From NCBI RefSeq assembly GCF_001705515.1, contig NZ_MDJS01000002.1:620001-684000 (forward strand): 64,000 nucleotides of DNA, in the 5' to 3' direction. The stretch comes from Mucilaginibacter sp. PPCGB 2223. Its GTDB lineage: Bacteria; Bacteroidota; Bacteroidia; Sphingobacteriales; Sphingobacteriaceae. The translations under genes and the position numbers were made by a program. Below the pieces are notes generated by a model, which saw nothing but the letters and a program-made list of their open reading frames with translations, ran no database searches and had not been told where the DNA came from. Positions 9,046-17,630 of this stretch are shown here, piece after piece; the stretch's first letter is position 1; each line of letters begins with the position of its first letter.

Positions 9046-9792
9046 ATGAGTTTTCAAAGCAGGAAGCAAAAAATCATTGAAAAACTGGACAGGGTGGGCG
9101 AAATCGACGTTAAGAAAATGGCGCTCGAACTGAAAACATCCGAAATAACGCTCAGGCGCGATTTGAACCAAATGGCTGCCGATGGCCTGCTGTACCGTAC
9201 CCATGGCGGTGCAATGAAAGTTAACCCGCACGAAATCCCCCACACTTTTATGAACAAGGCTGCTAAAAATGTGGGGGCCAAAGATGAAATATGCAGGGCA
9301 GCAGCAAAAGAGATAAATGATGGCGATGTTATTTTTATGGATTGCGGGAGTACCGTGTTCAGGCTTTGCCAGTTTATCCGCAATAAAAAAATAAAGGTGA
9401 TCACCAACTCTATGCCTGTTGTTTACGAATTGCAAAACAGCGGCATTGGTATTAATATTATCGGTGGCGAGTTTGACGACGAACGCCAGGCAGTACATGG
9501 CCGCATAGCCCAGGCGCATATAGCCAGGTATCATACAACAAAGGCCTTTTTAGGTGTCGACGGCATATCCCGCAGAGGATTATTTGCCAACAGCGAACTG
9601 GAGGCCGATATTACGCAGGCATTTGCTGCCCAAAGCGTAAAAACATATTTGCTATGCGATGAAAGTAAGATTGGAAAAGAAACCTATTTGCAATTTGCAG
9701 ATAACAGCATTGTTGATACACTGATAACCAATTCGAGATCGCCCGAGCTGGAGCATATCAAAAAACAAGGCGTTAAACTTATACTGGTTTAG
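9046..9792 (+). CDS. DeoR/GlpR family transcriptional regulator
   Basis: 248-residue repressor of normal family length. The N-terminal winged helix (MSFQSRKQKIIEKLDRVGEI, recognition helix around TSEITLRRDLNQM) binds DNA. The C-terminal DeoRC domain (residues about 80-240) carries the sugar-phosphate pocket motifs VIFMDCGSTVF, VITNSMPVV and CDESKIGK. Such regulators usually sense a phosphorylated sugar. No sugar-catabolic operon is adjacent; the divergent nudK pair is the only nearby candidate target. Confidence 0.9.
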   Translation: MSFQSRKQKIIEKLDRVGEIDVKKMALELKTSEITLRRDLNQMAADGLLYRTHGGAMKVNPHEIPHTFMNKAAKNVGAKDEICRAAAKEINDGDVIFMDCGSTVFRLCQFIRNKKIKVITNSMPVVYELQNSGIGINIIGGEFDDERQAVHGRIAQAHIARYHTTKAFLGVDGISRRGLFANSELEADITQAFAAQSVKTYLLCDESKIGKETYLQFADNSIVDTLITNSRSPELEHIKKQGVKLILV

Positions 9793-9802
9793 ACGGTGGA
9801 GC

Positions 9803-10612
9803 TTACTTAACGCTCTTTTTCTGTACAATGAAAAAGCCCAAGATAAATACCACAGCAGCAACCACAAGGCTTACCCAAACTTCTTTGGTAAACATATCAA
9901 CGGTTAAGTGAGGCACGCCACTATTATGTGCCGTGTTATTATTGCTTTTCAACGGGCTATTGGCTAAAGCAGGGGCGGCATAAGGGATAAAATAGGCATA
10001 TTGCCATCCTACGCCAACGGCTATCAAGCCGGCTATGGTACATACAAAACCTATACCCATGGGTTTGATGAAATCGCTCCAAAGCAAGCTCATTAAAAAT
10101 TGTAACGACAGTATGCCCAGCGATACCAAAAATAACTTGGTGTACACTTGCGCCAGATAGCTTTCAACGTGGTAATCGTAAAATTTAAGTTCGGGTTTTA
10201 ATACGCCTAACAGGTTACCGCTACCTAATAAAAAGAGGTAAAAAAGCAGCAGGCACAAAAACAGCAGAAACATGGCAAAAACATATTTAGCCGTATAAAC
10301 CGACCATTTTGATATGGGCAAGGTAAAAAGCGTTTTCCAGGTATCAGCTTTATGCTCCATCGCGTTTACCGAGTACGATGCAAATATGATATACATCGGC
10401 AACAGCAAATTACCCATGATAACCGATATTGGCGCCACATAAAACATCCACAGCGCCATACCGGGATACTTTGATAAATTACCCGGATGGGTTAAAAAAC
10501 CAATGAATATCAGTCCCACAATGATTAACGGCAAAATAACGGCACACCAAAAACCCATGGTTTTGCGGCTCTTATAAAACTCCGAGCGGAGTGATAATAT
10601 AAATCCTTTCAT
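9803..10612 (-). CDS. ABC-2 type transporter permease
   Basis: 269-residue membrane protein with about six hydrophobic helices (near residues 20-42, 60-80, 105-130, 150-172, 185-205, 245-262) and the ABC-2 start LRSEFYKSRKT. It resembles permeases of the lantibiotic-immunity/multidrug ABC-2 group. It lies four bases after the ATPase gene, third in an operon. The neighbouring LytS/LytTR pair and a shared upstream site suggest regulated export, perhaps of a toxic peptide; the substrate is not known. Confidence 0.87.
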   Translation of the reverse strand: MKGFILSLRSEFYKSRKTMGFWCAVILPLIIVGLIFIGFLTHPGNLSKYPGMALWMFYVAPISVIMGNLLLPMYIIFASYSVNAMEHKADTWKTLFTLPISKWSVYTAKYVFAMFLLFLCLLLFYLFLLGSGNLLGVLKPELKFYDYHVESYLAQVYTKLFLVSLGILSLQFLMSLLWSDFIKPMGIGFVCTIAGLIAVGVGWQYAYFIPYAAPALANSPLKSNNNTAHNSGVPHLTVDMFTKEVWVSLVVAAVVFILGFFIVQKKSVK

Positions 10613-10615
10613 GGG

Positions 10616-11515
10616 TTAGGTATTTTGGGTTATATCTAAAAATAAATTTTCCAGGTCTTTTTGCACTTTGCCGATGCTGTATACCATGTAACTGTTCTGG
10701 TTAAGCAGGGCATTCATTTTACCAGTGTCTTCTTTACTGGTATAGGGTAAGAGCAAGGTATTCTCTTCAATGCCGTTTATGGTATATCCATTACGCGTCA
10801 GCAAATTGGCCGCATCAACACCGTTATCAACTTCAATTTGCACCAGGGGTTTGCTCAGGCCGGCCAACTCATCGATGGTGCCCTGGAAAACCAGGTCGCC
10901 ATGGTTGATAATACCCACGTGTGTAGCCATACGCTCAATTTCGGCAAGCAGGTGGCTCGATATGAAAACAGTTTTGCCGTGTTCTTTCACCAAACGGATG
11001 AGCAACTGGCGTATTTCGATGATACCGTTAGGGTCGAGGCCGTTGGTGGGCTCGTCTAAGATGATCAGTTTGGGGTCAGACAGTAACGCCAAAGCAATGC
11101 CCAGGCGTTGTTTCATACCTAACGAGTATTGTTTAGCTTTTTTGTTGGCAGCGCTTTTTAGACGTACCAATTCCAGCATTTCGTCAACACGCTCGGCCGG
11201 TACCTGCAACAGCAGGGCACGGTTGCACAGGTTTTCCTTACCGGTAAGGTGCCCGTAAATGGCCGGCTGCTCAATTAATGAGCCTATTTGTGATAGTATT
11301 TCGATCCGGTTGGTTTGCAGATCCTTGTCGAAGATCTGTATCGTGCCGTTTTCGGCGTGCAACAGGTTTAGCAGTAGTTTAATGGTAGTGGTTTTGCCGG
11401 CGCCGTTGGGGCCTAAAAAACCATAGATGCTTCCTTGCGGAACTTCGAGCGATACAGATTTTACAACCTGCTGATCGCCGAAGTGAAAAGATAACCTGTC
11501 GGTACGGATTACCAT
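10616..11515 (-). CDS. ABC transporter ATP-binding protein
   Basis: 299 residues. Walker A GPNGAGKT (35-42), signature SLGMKQR (131-137), Walker B LIILDEPTNGLD (150-161) and switch region HLLAEIERM are all intact. The C-terminal 80 residues are the extension typical of ATPases paired with ABC-2 permeases. Its start overlaps the preceding small membrane gene by seven bases, and the permease follows after three. Powers export together with that permease. Confidence 0.95.
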   Translation of the reverse strand: MVIRTDRLSFHFGDQQVVKSVSLEVPQGSIYGFLGPNGAGKTTTIKLLLNLLHAENGTIQIFDKDLQTNRIEILSQIGSLIEQPAIYGHLTGKENLCNRALLLQVPAERVDEMLELVRLKSAANKKAKQYSLGMKQRLGIALALLSDPKLIILDEPTNGLDPNGIIEIRQLLIRLVKEHGKTVFISSHLLAEIERMATHVGIINHGDLVFQGTIDELAGLSKPLVQIEVDNGVDAANLLTRNGYTINGIEENTLLLPYTSKEDTGKMNALLNQNSYMVYSIGKVQKDLENLFLDITQNT

Positions 11516-11718
11516 AATTTTTCTTTGCTAACGGAACATACCGCCTTAAACAAAGTTACACCTTTTACGAATAACGAAGTGCTTTGTTTATACGAACCGT
11601 CGATAGCAGCAAAGTTGGTTTTGGCTTTAAACTGATAACTTACACCCATGATCATAGCAAATAACACCGGTACAACTAACAGTACAAATGGGTTTGAGTT
11701 AGTAATGAACTTTTTCAT
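11509..11718 (-). CDS. Small single-span membrane protein of an ABC operon
   Basis: 69 residues from the chosen ATG at 11718 (MKKFITNSNPFV). One hydrophobic helix near residues 9-27 is followed by a short polar tail. An ATG at 11757 in the same frame is rejected because it overlaps the likely -7 region (11762-11755). It overlaps the ATPase gene by seven bases, so it is coupled to it and is probably an accessory of the exporter. No family recognised. Confidence 0.6.
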   Translation of the reverse strand: MKKFITNSNPFVLLVVPVLFAMIMGVSYQFKAKTNFAAIDGSYKQSTSLFVKGVTLFKAVCSVSKEKLW

Positions 11719-11791
11719 GGTCTGATTTGATTGTGATGTTTGATTTTGATGATACAAATGAACAGCTAATTATCTGACTGCTAAAAACATT

Positions 11792-11822
11792 TAGACCAAC
11801 ACACCGTAATTATAGACCAACA
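11792..11822. promoter_or_regulatory. Candidate LytTR regulator binding site (two direct repeats)
   Basis: The ten bases TAGACCAACA occur perfectly at 11792-11801 and 11813-11822, 21 bases apart, two helical turns. LytTR-domain regulators bind pairs of direct repeats with that spacing. The site lies just upstream of the ABC operon promoter region and in the gap shared with the LytS/LytTR genes. Confidence 0.55.
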
Positions 11823-12002
11823 GGCAGCGGCGGCAACTAACCGGTTCGTCGGGTTTGGGTTGGGGTTCATCGTTAAAAACGGGTGGTACATCTAAACACA
11901 AATTGTATTATTGCTAATTATATTATTTTAGATGCAGTAAACTATCGATGCGGTTAAATGGCTGAACGATAGAGTTTACGGTAACCGGTAACAATTTTGA
12001 AG

Positions 12003-13013
12003 ATGAAAAAAGGCTGGCAAATATTCTGGCACACGCTTTTCTGGACATGCATGATCGCATTTTTCATGTTCATCACTCACGGCAATACCAAAATACCCAC
12101 CGAAGGGCTTATCGTTATCTTTCTGCTGTTCGGGCTGGTTAATATCAGCTTGTTCTACCTCAACTACCTGGTGCTGATACCGGCGTATTTAAATCACAAA
12201 AAGTATCTCAGATACAACCTGATGGTTTTGCTGGTGATACTGATTTATGGTGTACTGAAATATGGCCTGGCCAATATCTTTAAAGGATATGTACTGGTAC
12301 GCGAGCACGAAACGATTACCTTTTGGTCGTACTATTTAAGTTCGTTCTTTACCAGCCTCATTTTTGTGTTTTTGAGCACGGTACTCAAATTTACACTCGA
12401 CTGGTTTTTGAACGAACGCATCCAGCGCGACCTGGAGAACCAGCGTTTAAGTGCCGAACTGGCTTTCCTCAAATCGCAGATCAACCCGCACTTTTTATTC
12501 AACTCGCTCAATACCATATACTCGCTGGCTTATCAAAAAAGCGAGACTACGCCCGAAGCTATACTGAAACTATCCGAAATTATGCGTTACATGCTCTACG
12601 AGTGCAACGATAACAAGGTCGACCTGGGTAAAGAGCTGCAATACCTGCAAAACTATATCGACCTGCAAAAGATACGTTTTGGAAGCAAGGCTTTTGTCGA
12701 TTTCCAGGTAAGCGGCACGGTCGATCATCAAAAAATAGTTCCGTTGTTATTGATCTCGTTTATCGAAAATGCGTTTAAACATGGCGTAGCCAACGATGTG
12801 GCCAACCCTATCAGCATACAGATCTATATCCGCCCCGACTGGCTGGTGTTTAAGATCGAGAACAAAAAACACCAGTTTAACAAAGATGCCGCGGGCGGCA
12901 TAGGGCTCATTAACGTTAAACGCAGGCTCGATCTGCTGTATCCTGGCAAGTACCAGTTAGACATAGTTGATAACCCCGAGAGCTATGTTTGCGAATTATC
13001 CTTAAATTTATAG
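12003..13013 (+). CDS. LytS-family sensor histidine kinase
   Basis: 336 residues from ATG 12003; an in-frame TTG at 11997 is less likely. Four hydrophobic helices occupy residues 8-27, 35-62, 70-92 and 110-132. The His_kinase domain follows, with QINPHFLFNSLN and phospho-acceptor His163, and an ATPase N-box ISFIENAFKHGV near residue 255. It signals to the LytTR regulator whose gene begins two bases after its stop codon. Divergent from an ABC exporter operon, its probable target. Confidence 0.93.
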   Translation: MKKGWQIFWHTLFWTCMIAFFMFITHGNTKIPTEGLIVIFLLFGLVNISLFYLNYLVLIPAYLNHKKYLRYNLMVLLVILIYGVLKYGLANIFKGYVLVREHETITFWSYYLSSFFTSLIFVFLSTVLKFTLDWFLNERIQRDLENQRLSAELAFLKSQINPHFLFNSLNTIYSLAYQKSETTPEAILKLSEIMRYMLYECNDNKVDLGKELQYLQNYIDLQKIRFGSKAFVDFQVSGTVDHQKIVPLLLISFIENAFKHGVANDVANPISIQIYIRPDWLVFKIENKKHQFNKDAAGGIGLINVKRRLDLLYPGKYQLDIVDNPESYVCELSLNL

Positions 13014-13015
13014 CC

Positions 13016-13747
13016 ATGATCAAGTGTTTGGTAGTCGACGATGAGCCACTGGCCCTGCATATACTGGAAGATTACATCAGCAAAATACCTTTTTTACAGC
13101 TGGTTAAGGCTACCACCAACCCTATCGAGGCATTGCAACTGGTGCAGGATGGCAGCGCCGATCTGGTGTTTCTTGACGTGCAGATGCCCGAACTTACCGG
13201 CATCCAATTTTTAAAGATTGCCAATGGCAAGGTTAAAGTGATACTCACAACTGCTTACTCGCAATACGCTTTGGAGGGTTATGAGCTGGATGTGGTCGAC
13301 TATTTATTAAAACCCATCGCTTTCGACAGGTTTTATAAATCGGTGCAAAAGGCCCAGCAGATCATACAACCGTCGGCCAGTCCGGCGCCCGTTATCAAGG
13401 AGGAAGCTGCACCTCAGCAGGACCTCCTGAGCGATTTCATCTTTGTGAAGACCGAGCATAAGATTCAGAAAGTATACCTGAACGATATCTTATTTATTGA
13501 AGGTTTAAAGGACTATATCTCTATTTTTACTACGGCAGAGCGTATCATCACCCTCCAGATCATGAAAAAGATGGAAGAAGCGCTTCCCGAAAGGCATTTT
13601 ATCAGGGTGCATAAATCATATATTGTTGCTATCAATAAGATCGATAGTATCGAACGCAGCCGTATCTGGATAAAAGATAAGATCATCCCCGTTGGCGATA
13701 CCTACCGCGAAGAATTCTTTAAAATCATTGAGGCAAAGAATATCTGA
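13016..13747 (+). CDS. LytTR-family response regulator
   Basis: 243 residues from ATG 13016, two bases after the kinase stop; an upstream in-frame ATG lies inside the kinase gene and is rejected. The receiver domain has acidic pair D8/D9, phosphorylation site D54 (VFLDVQMPE) and K99. The LytTR DNA-binding domain covers about 143-243 (FIFVKTEHKIQKVYLNDI, ERHFIRVHKSYIVAINKI). The direct repeats at 11792-11822 are a plausible binding site. Confidence 0.94.
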   Translation: MIKCLVVDDEPLALHILEDYISKIPFLQLVKATTNPIEALQLVQDGSADLVFLDVQMPELTGIQFLKIANGKVKVILTTAYSQYALEGYELDVVDYLLKPIAFDRFYKSVQKAQQIIQPSASPAPVIKEEAAPQQDLLSDFIFVKTEHKIQKVYLNDILFIEGLKDYISIFTTAERIITLQIMKKMEEALPERHFIRVHKSYIVAINKIDSIERSRIWIKDKIIPVGDTYREEFFKIIEAKNI

Positions 13748-13930
13748 TTTTTGTTATCCTGATCGCCCTTACTTATCAGATAATTCGTCAGGTACGCCCT
13801 CATGCTTTCGTTTATGTAAATTCAAACCGCGTTGTTTTACTATTTTAAATAAATAGTTGTAAAAACTCAATGTTTTTGTAACTCTAAATTAAAATACGCG
13901 TATAACCATAAGTTAACTTAAACGTTACTT

Positions 13931-14386
13931 ATGCTACACCAGGTTATTTATATCAGTTATTTGAAGAACAATTTTAACGAGCGCGACTTTTTTAGCCAGC
14001 TCATGCTGTCGCGTCAAAGCAACGCACAGAATAATATTACCGGCATGCTGTTTTATGCAGGCGGTAAATACATTCAACTAATCGAAGGGCCCAAAAATAG
14101 CGTTATCCAGCTAATGGGTAATATTCACCAGGATGAACGCCATTACGATATCGAGATCATTGCCGACATGCCTGTAAGCTACCGTAATTTTGCCAACCGC
14201 AGCATGGATTACCGCCTTTTTGCTGATAACGAGCTCGAACAGATGATGGGCTTTGACGATATTAAGCATAACAGCCTCGCAGCACCGCGCATTATCAGGT
14301 TGCTTAAATTATTCGGAAATCCGGCCCCGGCGCCAAGTGTGGTTATCCCGATGGAGCAAGCAGCAGAATTGCGCATGCCGGCCTGA
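13931..14386 (+). CDS. BLUF domain blue-light (FAD) sensor protein
   Basis: 151-residue single-domain photoreceptor. Flavin-site residues equivalent to AppA Tyr21, Asn45 and Gln63 are present as Tyr7, Asn31 and Gln49, with ITGMLFYAGG, YIQLIEGP and DERHYDIEII conserved. The AppA Trp104 position is Arg90 while the following Met is kept (Met92). About 50 residues follow the BLUF fold and hold no recognised output domain, so it probably acts by protein contact. Not in an operon; neighbours are a LytTR regulator and a peroxiredoxin gene. Confidence 0.9.
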   Translation: MLHQVIYISYLKNNFNERDFFSQLMLSRQSNAQNNITGMLFYAGGKYIQLIEGPKNSVIQLMGNIHQDERHYDIEIIADMPVSYRNFANRSMDYRLFADNELEQMMGFDDIKHNSLAAPRIIRLLKLFGNPAPAPSVVIPMEQAAELRMPA

Positions 14387-14461
14387 GGGATAGGTTTGAA
14401 GTTTTGAGTAGCAGTGGCAGTTTTTCTGTCTGAACACCATATGCGATATTAAAACTGCCGC

Positions 14462-14566
14462 GTTGGGGATAGTAGCGCCTGCCTGCCGGACGGGCAGGGA
14501 TAGCCCGACCCACGGGGAACGCCCGAGATCAATGAATGAATGATTGAAGGCCCGAATGATTGAATC
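14462..14566 (-). repeat. GC-rich REP-like element, copy B
   Basis: Reverse-strand copy of the element at 4659. The minus strand reads ATTCAATCATTCGGGCC, then GGGCGTTCCCCGTGGGTCGG, the palindromic core CCTGCCCGTCCGGCAGGCAG and GCGCTACTATCCCC. It occupies the middle of the gene-free stretch 14387-14779. Confidence 0.75.
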
Positions 14567-14610
14567 AAAAGATTACGAGCATATAAATTGGTCTATAGCT
14601 TTTCAATATT

Positions 14611-14640
14611 ATAACCTTTCAACCTTACAACGTTTCAACA
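14611..14640 (-). repeat. Single arm of the GTTGTAAGGTTGAAA word family
   Basis: Plus strand reads CAACCTTACAACGTTTCAAC; the same words recur at 47366, 47871, 49142, 49214, 50498 and 63011. No opposite arm is seen close by. Confidence 0.55.
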
Positions 14641-14741
14641 GCTTTCGGATGTGCTAATCGCATCATAATCAACCGCTTGCTCATATAAACAAAATCTATA
14701 CCCTATTGATTAATACAATTGAACCTAAAGGCTTAATTGCT

Positions 14742-14749
14742 TATATTTG
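14742..14749 (+). promoter_or_regulatory. Promoter -7 box of the peroxiredoxin gene
   Basis: TATATTTG fits TAnnTTTG exactly, 30 bases before the ATG. ATTG at 14718-14721, 20 bases further up, can serve as -33 element. Confidence 0.6.
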
Positions 14750-14779
14750 TTGCAATAAACAATTAAAATATTTGCAATT

Positions 14780-15325
14780 ATGTTAACCATAGGACAAAAA
14801 TTCCCTTCATTTACTAAAACTGCTGTTGTAAGCATCGAAAAAGGCAAAGAGTTTGAAACTTTAACATCGGATTACCTGGTAAACGACGACAACGTTTGGA
14901 CAGTAATGTTTTGGTGGCCAAAGGATTTTACTTTTGTTTGCCCTACCGAGATTGCTGAATTTAACAAGAACTTCGGCGAATTTCGCGACCGCGATGCCCG
15001 TTTGATCGGCGCTTCGACCGACAGCGAGTTTGTACATGCTGCCTGGAGAAGGGATCATGCCGACCTGCGCGACCTAAAGTTCCCGATGCTGGCCGATACT
15101 TCGAAATCACTGGCTGAAGAGCTGGGTATTTTAGAGCCTACCGAAAAAATTGCTTACCGTGCTACTTTCATCATCGACCCGCAAGGCATCATCCGCTGGG
15201 TAAGCGTTAACGACCTGAGCGTGGGCCGTAACGTGAAAGAAGTTTTGCGCGTGCTTGATGGTTTGCAAACCGACGAACTTTGCCCTTGCAACTGGGAAAA
15301 AGGCCAGGAAACTTTAACCGTATAA
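14780..15325 (+). CDS. Peroxiredoxin (AhpC/TSA family)
   Basis: 181-residue thiol peroxidase that reduces hydrogen peroxide and organic hydroperoxides. The peroxidatic Cys54 sits in DFTFVCPTE, and a CPC pair (Cys168, Cys170) near the C-terminus provides a resolving cysteine. The gene has its own TAnnTTTG promoter and a terminator at 15350-15384. The next gene encodes an AhpD-like CxxC protein, which in Mycobacterium is the reductant of AhpC; no AhpF is present here. Confidence 0.93.
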   Translation: MLTIGQKFPSFTKTAVVSIEKGKEFETLTSDYLVNDDNVWTVMFWWPKDFTFVCPTEIAEFNKNFGEFRDRDARLIGASTDSEFVHAAWRRDHADLRDLKFPMLADTSKSLAEELGILEPTEKIAYRATFIIDPQGIIRWVSVNDLSVGRNVKEVLRVLDGLQTDELCPCNWEKGQETLTV

Positions 15326-15349
15326 TTTCCCCTTAATAAAAGGTATACC

Positions 15350-15384
15350 AAATCCCCGTGTGTAAATGCGGGGATTTATTGTTT
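15350..15384 (+). terminator. Intrinsic terminator after the peroxiredoxin gene
   Basis: Nine-pair stem AAATCCCCG/CGGGGATTT with a ten-base loop followed by ATTGTTT. Confidence 0.82.
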
Positions 15385-15485
15385 AAGAAAAGTTTTATAA
15401 AAACAGGGGTGTCTTGCCGAACTTATCGAAAGATAGTGCGCAGGCCGAACTGGCAACAGACAACCCGCAACAGACAACCAATATA

Positions 15486-16070
15486 ATGAGCGAATCAATA
15501 GAGATCATATCCGAAATATTGCAAAGCCTTGGCCTCGACGCCGGTTACCGCACCGATAGTTTAACTTTACTGGAGAAAGGCGAATCGCGCTATCTGCGCG
15601 ACCTGAAGCTGAACTTCGGCAGTACACTTACTTCGGAACATTTGAGCACTAAAGAATGTGGCTTGCTGGGCCTGACCACAGCCATCAATAACAACAACAA
15701 ACCGCTGACCGAATTTTTTACCAAATACGCCGTCGAACAGGGCGCTACCGATGCCGATATCGCCGAGGCTGCCGCCTGTGCATCGTTACTGGCATCGAAT
15801 AACGTGTTTTATCGTTTCCGCCACTTTACGCAAAAGGAAAAATACACCCAGATACCGGCGCGTATCCGCATGCAGATCATGATGAAACCCGTTACCGGCA
15901 AAGAGTTTTTTGAACTGATGAGCCTGGCGGTATCCGCCGTTAACGGCTGCGAAATGTGCGTAAACGCGCACGAAAACTCGCTGATACAAATGGGCACTAC
16001 CGAAGAGCGCATTTTCGACGCCGTGCGTATCTCGTCGTTGGTTACGGCAATGGGGAAAGTGGTGTTTTAG
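15486..16070 (+). CDS. AhpD-like carboxymuconolactone decarboxylase family protein
   Basis: 194 residues from ATG 15486 (MSESIEIISEILQSLG); an in-frame TTG at 15414 lies close to the preceding terminator and is rejected. All-helical AhpD fold with active site C155-x2-C158-x3-H162 (GCEMCVNAHENSL), the redox CxxC and proton-relay His of AhpD. It follows the peroxiredoxin gene and is likely its electron donor, fed by lipoamide or a similar dithiol. Its stop codon TAG is the first three bases of an inverted-repeat element (16068-16141). Confidence 0.88.
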   Translation: MSESIEIISEILQSLGLDAGYRTDSLTLLEKGESRYLRDLKLNFGSTLTSEHLSTKECGLLGLTTAINNNNKPLTEFFTKYAVEQGATDADIAEAAACASLLASNNVFYRFRHFTQKEKYTQIPARIRMQIMMKPVTGKEFFELMSLAVSAVNGCEMCVNAHENSLIQMGTTEERIFDAVRISSLVTAMGKVVF

Positions 16071-16141
16071 TCCATGGTCCATGGTCGATAGTCCATAAAA
16101 AAGACAAAAGCTATGGTCTATGGACTATCAGCTGTGGACTA
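16068..16141. repeat. Inverted pair of the GTCCATAG word family
   Basis: Arms 16068-16097 and 16112-16141 match in 22 of 30 positions when one is inverted, around a 14-base A-rich centre. The element exactly fills the gap between two convergent genes and includes the upstream stop codon. It may act as a bidirectional terminator. Confidence 0.7.
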
Positions 16142-16142
16142 A

Positions 16143-16859
16143 CTACGCCACTTGGCTGATATACTTTACTAAACTTTTTTTAGCCACCGGCAATAACGTT
16201 TGCTCCATCGGGAAGCTGATATCGCTCTCAACATGATAAACAGCCGGGTTGGGCAGGTGCCTGTAGCGGCGGATGAGGTCGCTTTTGATCCATTCGGGCG
16301 TATGGGTCAGGCTGCTTTTATACATGTCCACAAAGCGGGTATTAATGCCACGGTATTTATCATCCTTGCCTTCAAACAGGGTGATCTGGTATTCGTACAC
16401 AAAATGGCCGCTTTCGCTGCCATTGCGCAGCGAAAAATAACCGTGGTAGGGTATCAGCGGTACAACGCCAACGGTTTCGATATTGAGGTGGCGCTCCACA
16501 AAGTCATAAATCTCCTTGCCGGTTTTTATGGCCGGGTCCATTTGCCCCATCGCGTAAGCAATAATCTGCTCGATCTCTTTCAGTGAGTTATCGTCTTCCA
16601 CAATTTTTTGATAGGTAAGCTTTACCGCCGCTATCTCAACCTGGGTTAGCCGTTGCGGAAATGCCTGTTGCAGCGAGTTCTTATTCTCTTTAAAACTTAA
16701 CAGATTATTGTAATGAAATATCAGATCGGTTAAGTTGGGATAAAGCCGGCTCTTATCAAAATGCCGGTTTATCTCCTGCAGGTAATCGAGCAGGATGTAT
16801 TTTTTATGTTCAAAATCAATCCGGCCTTCAATAAACCAGTTGATGCCTAACGATTTCAT
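16143..16859 (-). CDS. Conserved hypothetical protein, cytoplasmic
   Basis: 238 residues, no signal peptide, no membrane helix and no motif I recognise. It is rich in charged and aromatic residues; the second half contains GVVPLIPYHGYFSLRNG and an alternating pattern that suggests a beta-sheet domain, the first half looks helical. The gene is divergent from the RsmI-like methylase gene across 57 bases and convergent with the AhpD-like gene. The reading frame has normal composition for its neighbours, so it is likely real. Function unknown. Confidence 0.7.
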   Translation of the reverse strand: MKSLGINWFIEGRIDFEHKKYILLDYLQEINRHFDKSRLYPNLTDLIFHYNNLLSFKENKNSLQQAFPQRLTQVEIAAVKLTYQKIVEDDNSLKEIEQIIAYAMGQMDPAIKTGKEIYDFVERHLNIETVGVVPLIPYHGYFSLRNGSESGHFVYEYQITLFEGKDDKYRGINTRFVDMYKSSLTHTPEWIKSDLIRRYRHLPNPAVYHVESDISFPMEQTLLPVAKKSLVKYISQVA

Positions 16860-16916
16860 CTATATTGATCTCCTTTCGCGATCTTAATTTACGAAAAAAA
16901 AATTCATTTTTGCAAG

Positions 16917-17627
16917 ATGCCTAAAGGGACGCTTTACCTCATACCTGTACCCCTTGCCGACAATGCTGCGGCAAAATCGTTTACACCTTACCTGGTTGAA
17001 ACGATAAACCAGATTAAAGAGTACATAGTAGAGAACGAAAAAACCGCGCGCAAGTTTTTAAAAGAAGCCGGATTGAAGATCCCGCAAAGCGAACTGGTGA
17101 TCCATGATTATGGTAAACATAAACGTGAGAGCGGGCCGGGCCAGTTTTTTACAGGATTGGAAAGCGGTAAAGATGTTGGCTTAATGAGCGAGGCGGGCTG
17201 CCCCGGCATTGCCGACCCGGGAGCGGATATTGTTGCCGAAGCGCATAAACGTGGCATAAAAGTAGTCCCCCTGGTAGGTCCAAGCTCTATCTTACTGGCG
17301 TTGATGGCTTCGGGCTTTAACGGGCAGAGCTTTACTTTTCATGGTTATCTGCCGATAGACAAGGCACAGCGCTCTAAACGCATTAAGGAACTTGAAAGCC
17401 ATGCAGAGCGTTTTAGCCAAACGCAATTGTTTATTGAAACACCGTTCCGCAATAACCAGATGCTCGAAGAAATATTGCGTACCTGCAACCCTAAAACCAG
17501 GCTTTGCATTGCCTGCAATATTACTGCCGAAGATGAACTGATCAAAACCCAAAGTGCGGGCGACTGGAAAAAGCAAATACCCGACCTGCATAAAAAACCA
17601 ACCATTTTCCTTTTATTCCATTCCTGA
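16917..17627 (+). CDS. RsmI-like SAM-dependent (tetrapyrrole methylase fold) methyltransferase
   Basis: 236 residues of the tetrapyrrole methylase fold. GTLYLIPVPLADN opens the first strand; GLMSEAGCPGIADPGADIV and VPLVGPSSILLALMASGF are the SAM-pocket and substrate-loop motifs of RsmI, which 2'-O-methylates C1402 of 16S rRNA. It is about 50 residues shorter than RsmI and the region after strand one is divergent, so it may be a paralogue with another substrate. Followed three bases later by an FAD monooxygenase gene. Confidence 0.82.
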   Translation: MPKGTLYLIPVPLADNAAAKSFTPYLVETINQIKEYIVENEKTARKFLKEAGLKIPQSELVIHDYGKHKRESGPGQFFTGLESGKDVGLMSEAGCPGIADPGADIVAEAHKRGIKVVPLVGPSSILLALMASGFNGQSFTFHGYLPIDKAQRSKRIKELESHAERFSQTQLFIETPFRNNQMLEEILRTCNPKTRLCIACNITAEDELIKTQSAGDWKKQIPDLHKKPTIFLLFHS

Positions 17628-17630
17628 CAG

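Noticed and set aside
10770..11258. 162-codon plus-strand frame antisense to the ABC ATPase
   Set aside because: Shadow frame; the ATPase frame has intact Walker and signature motifs.
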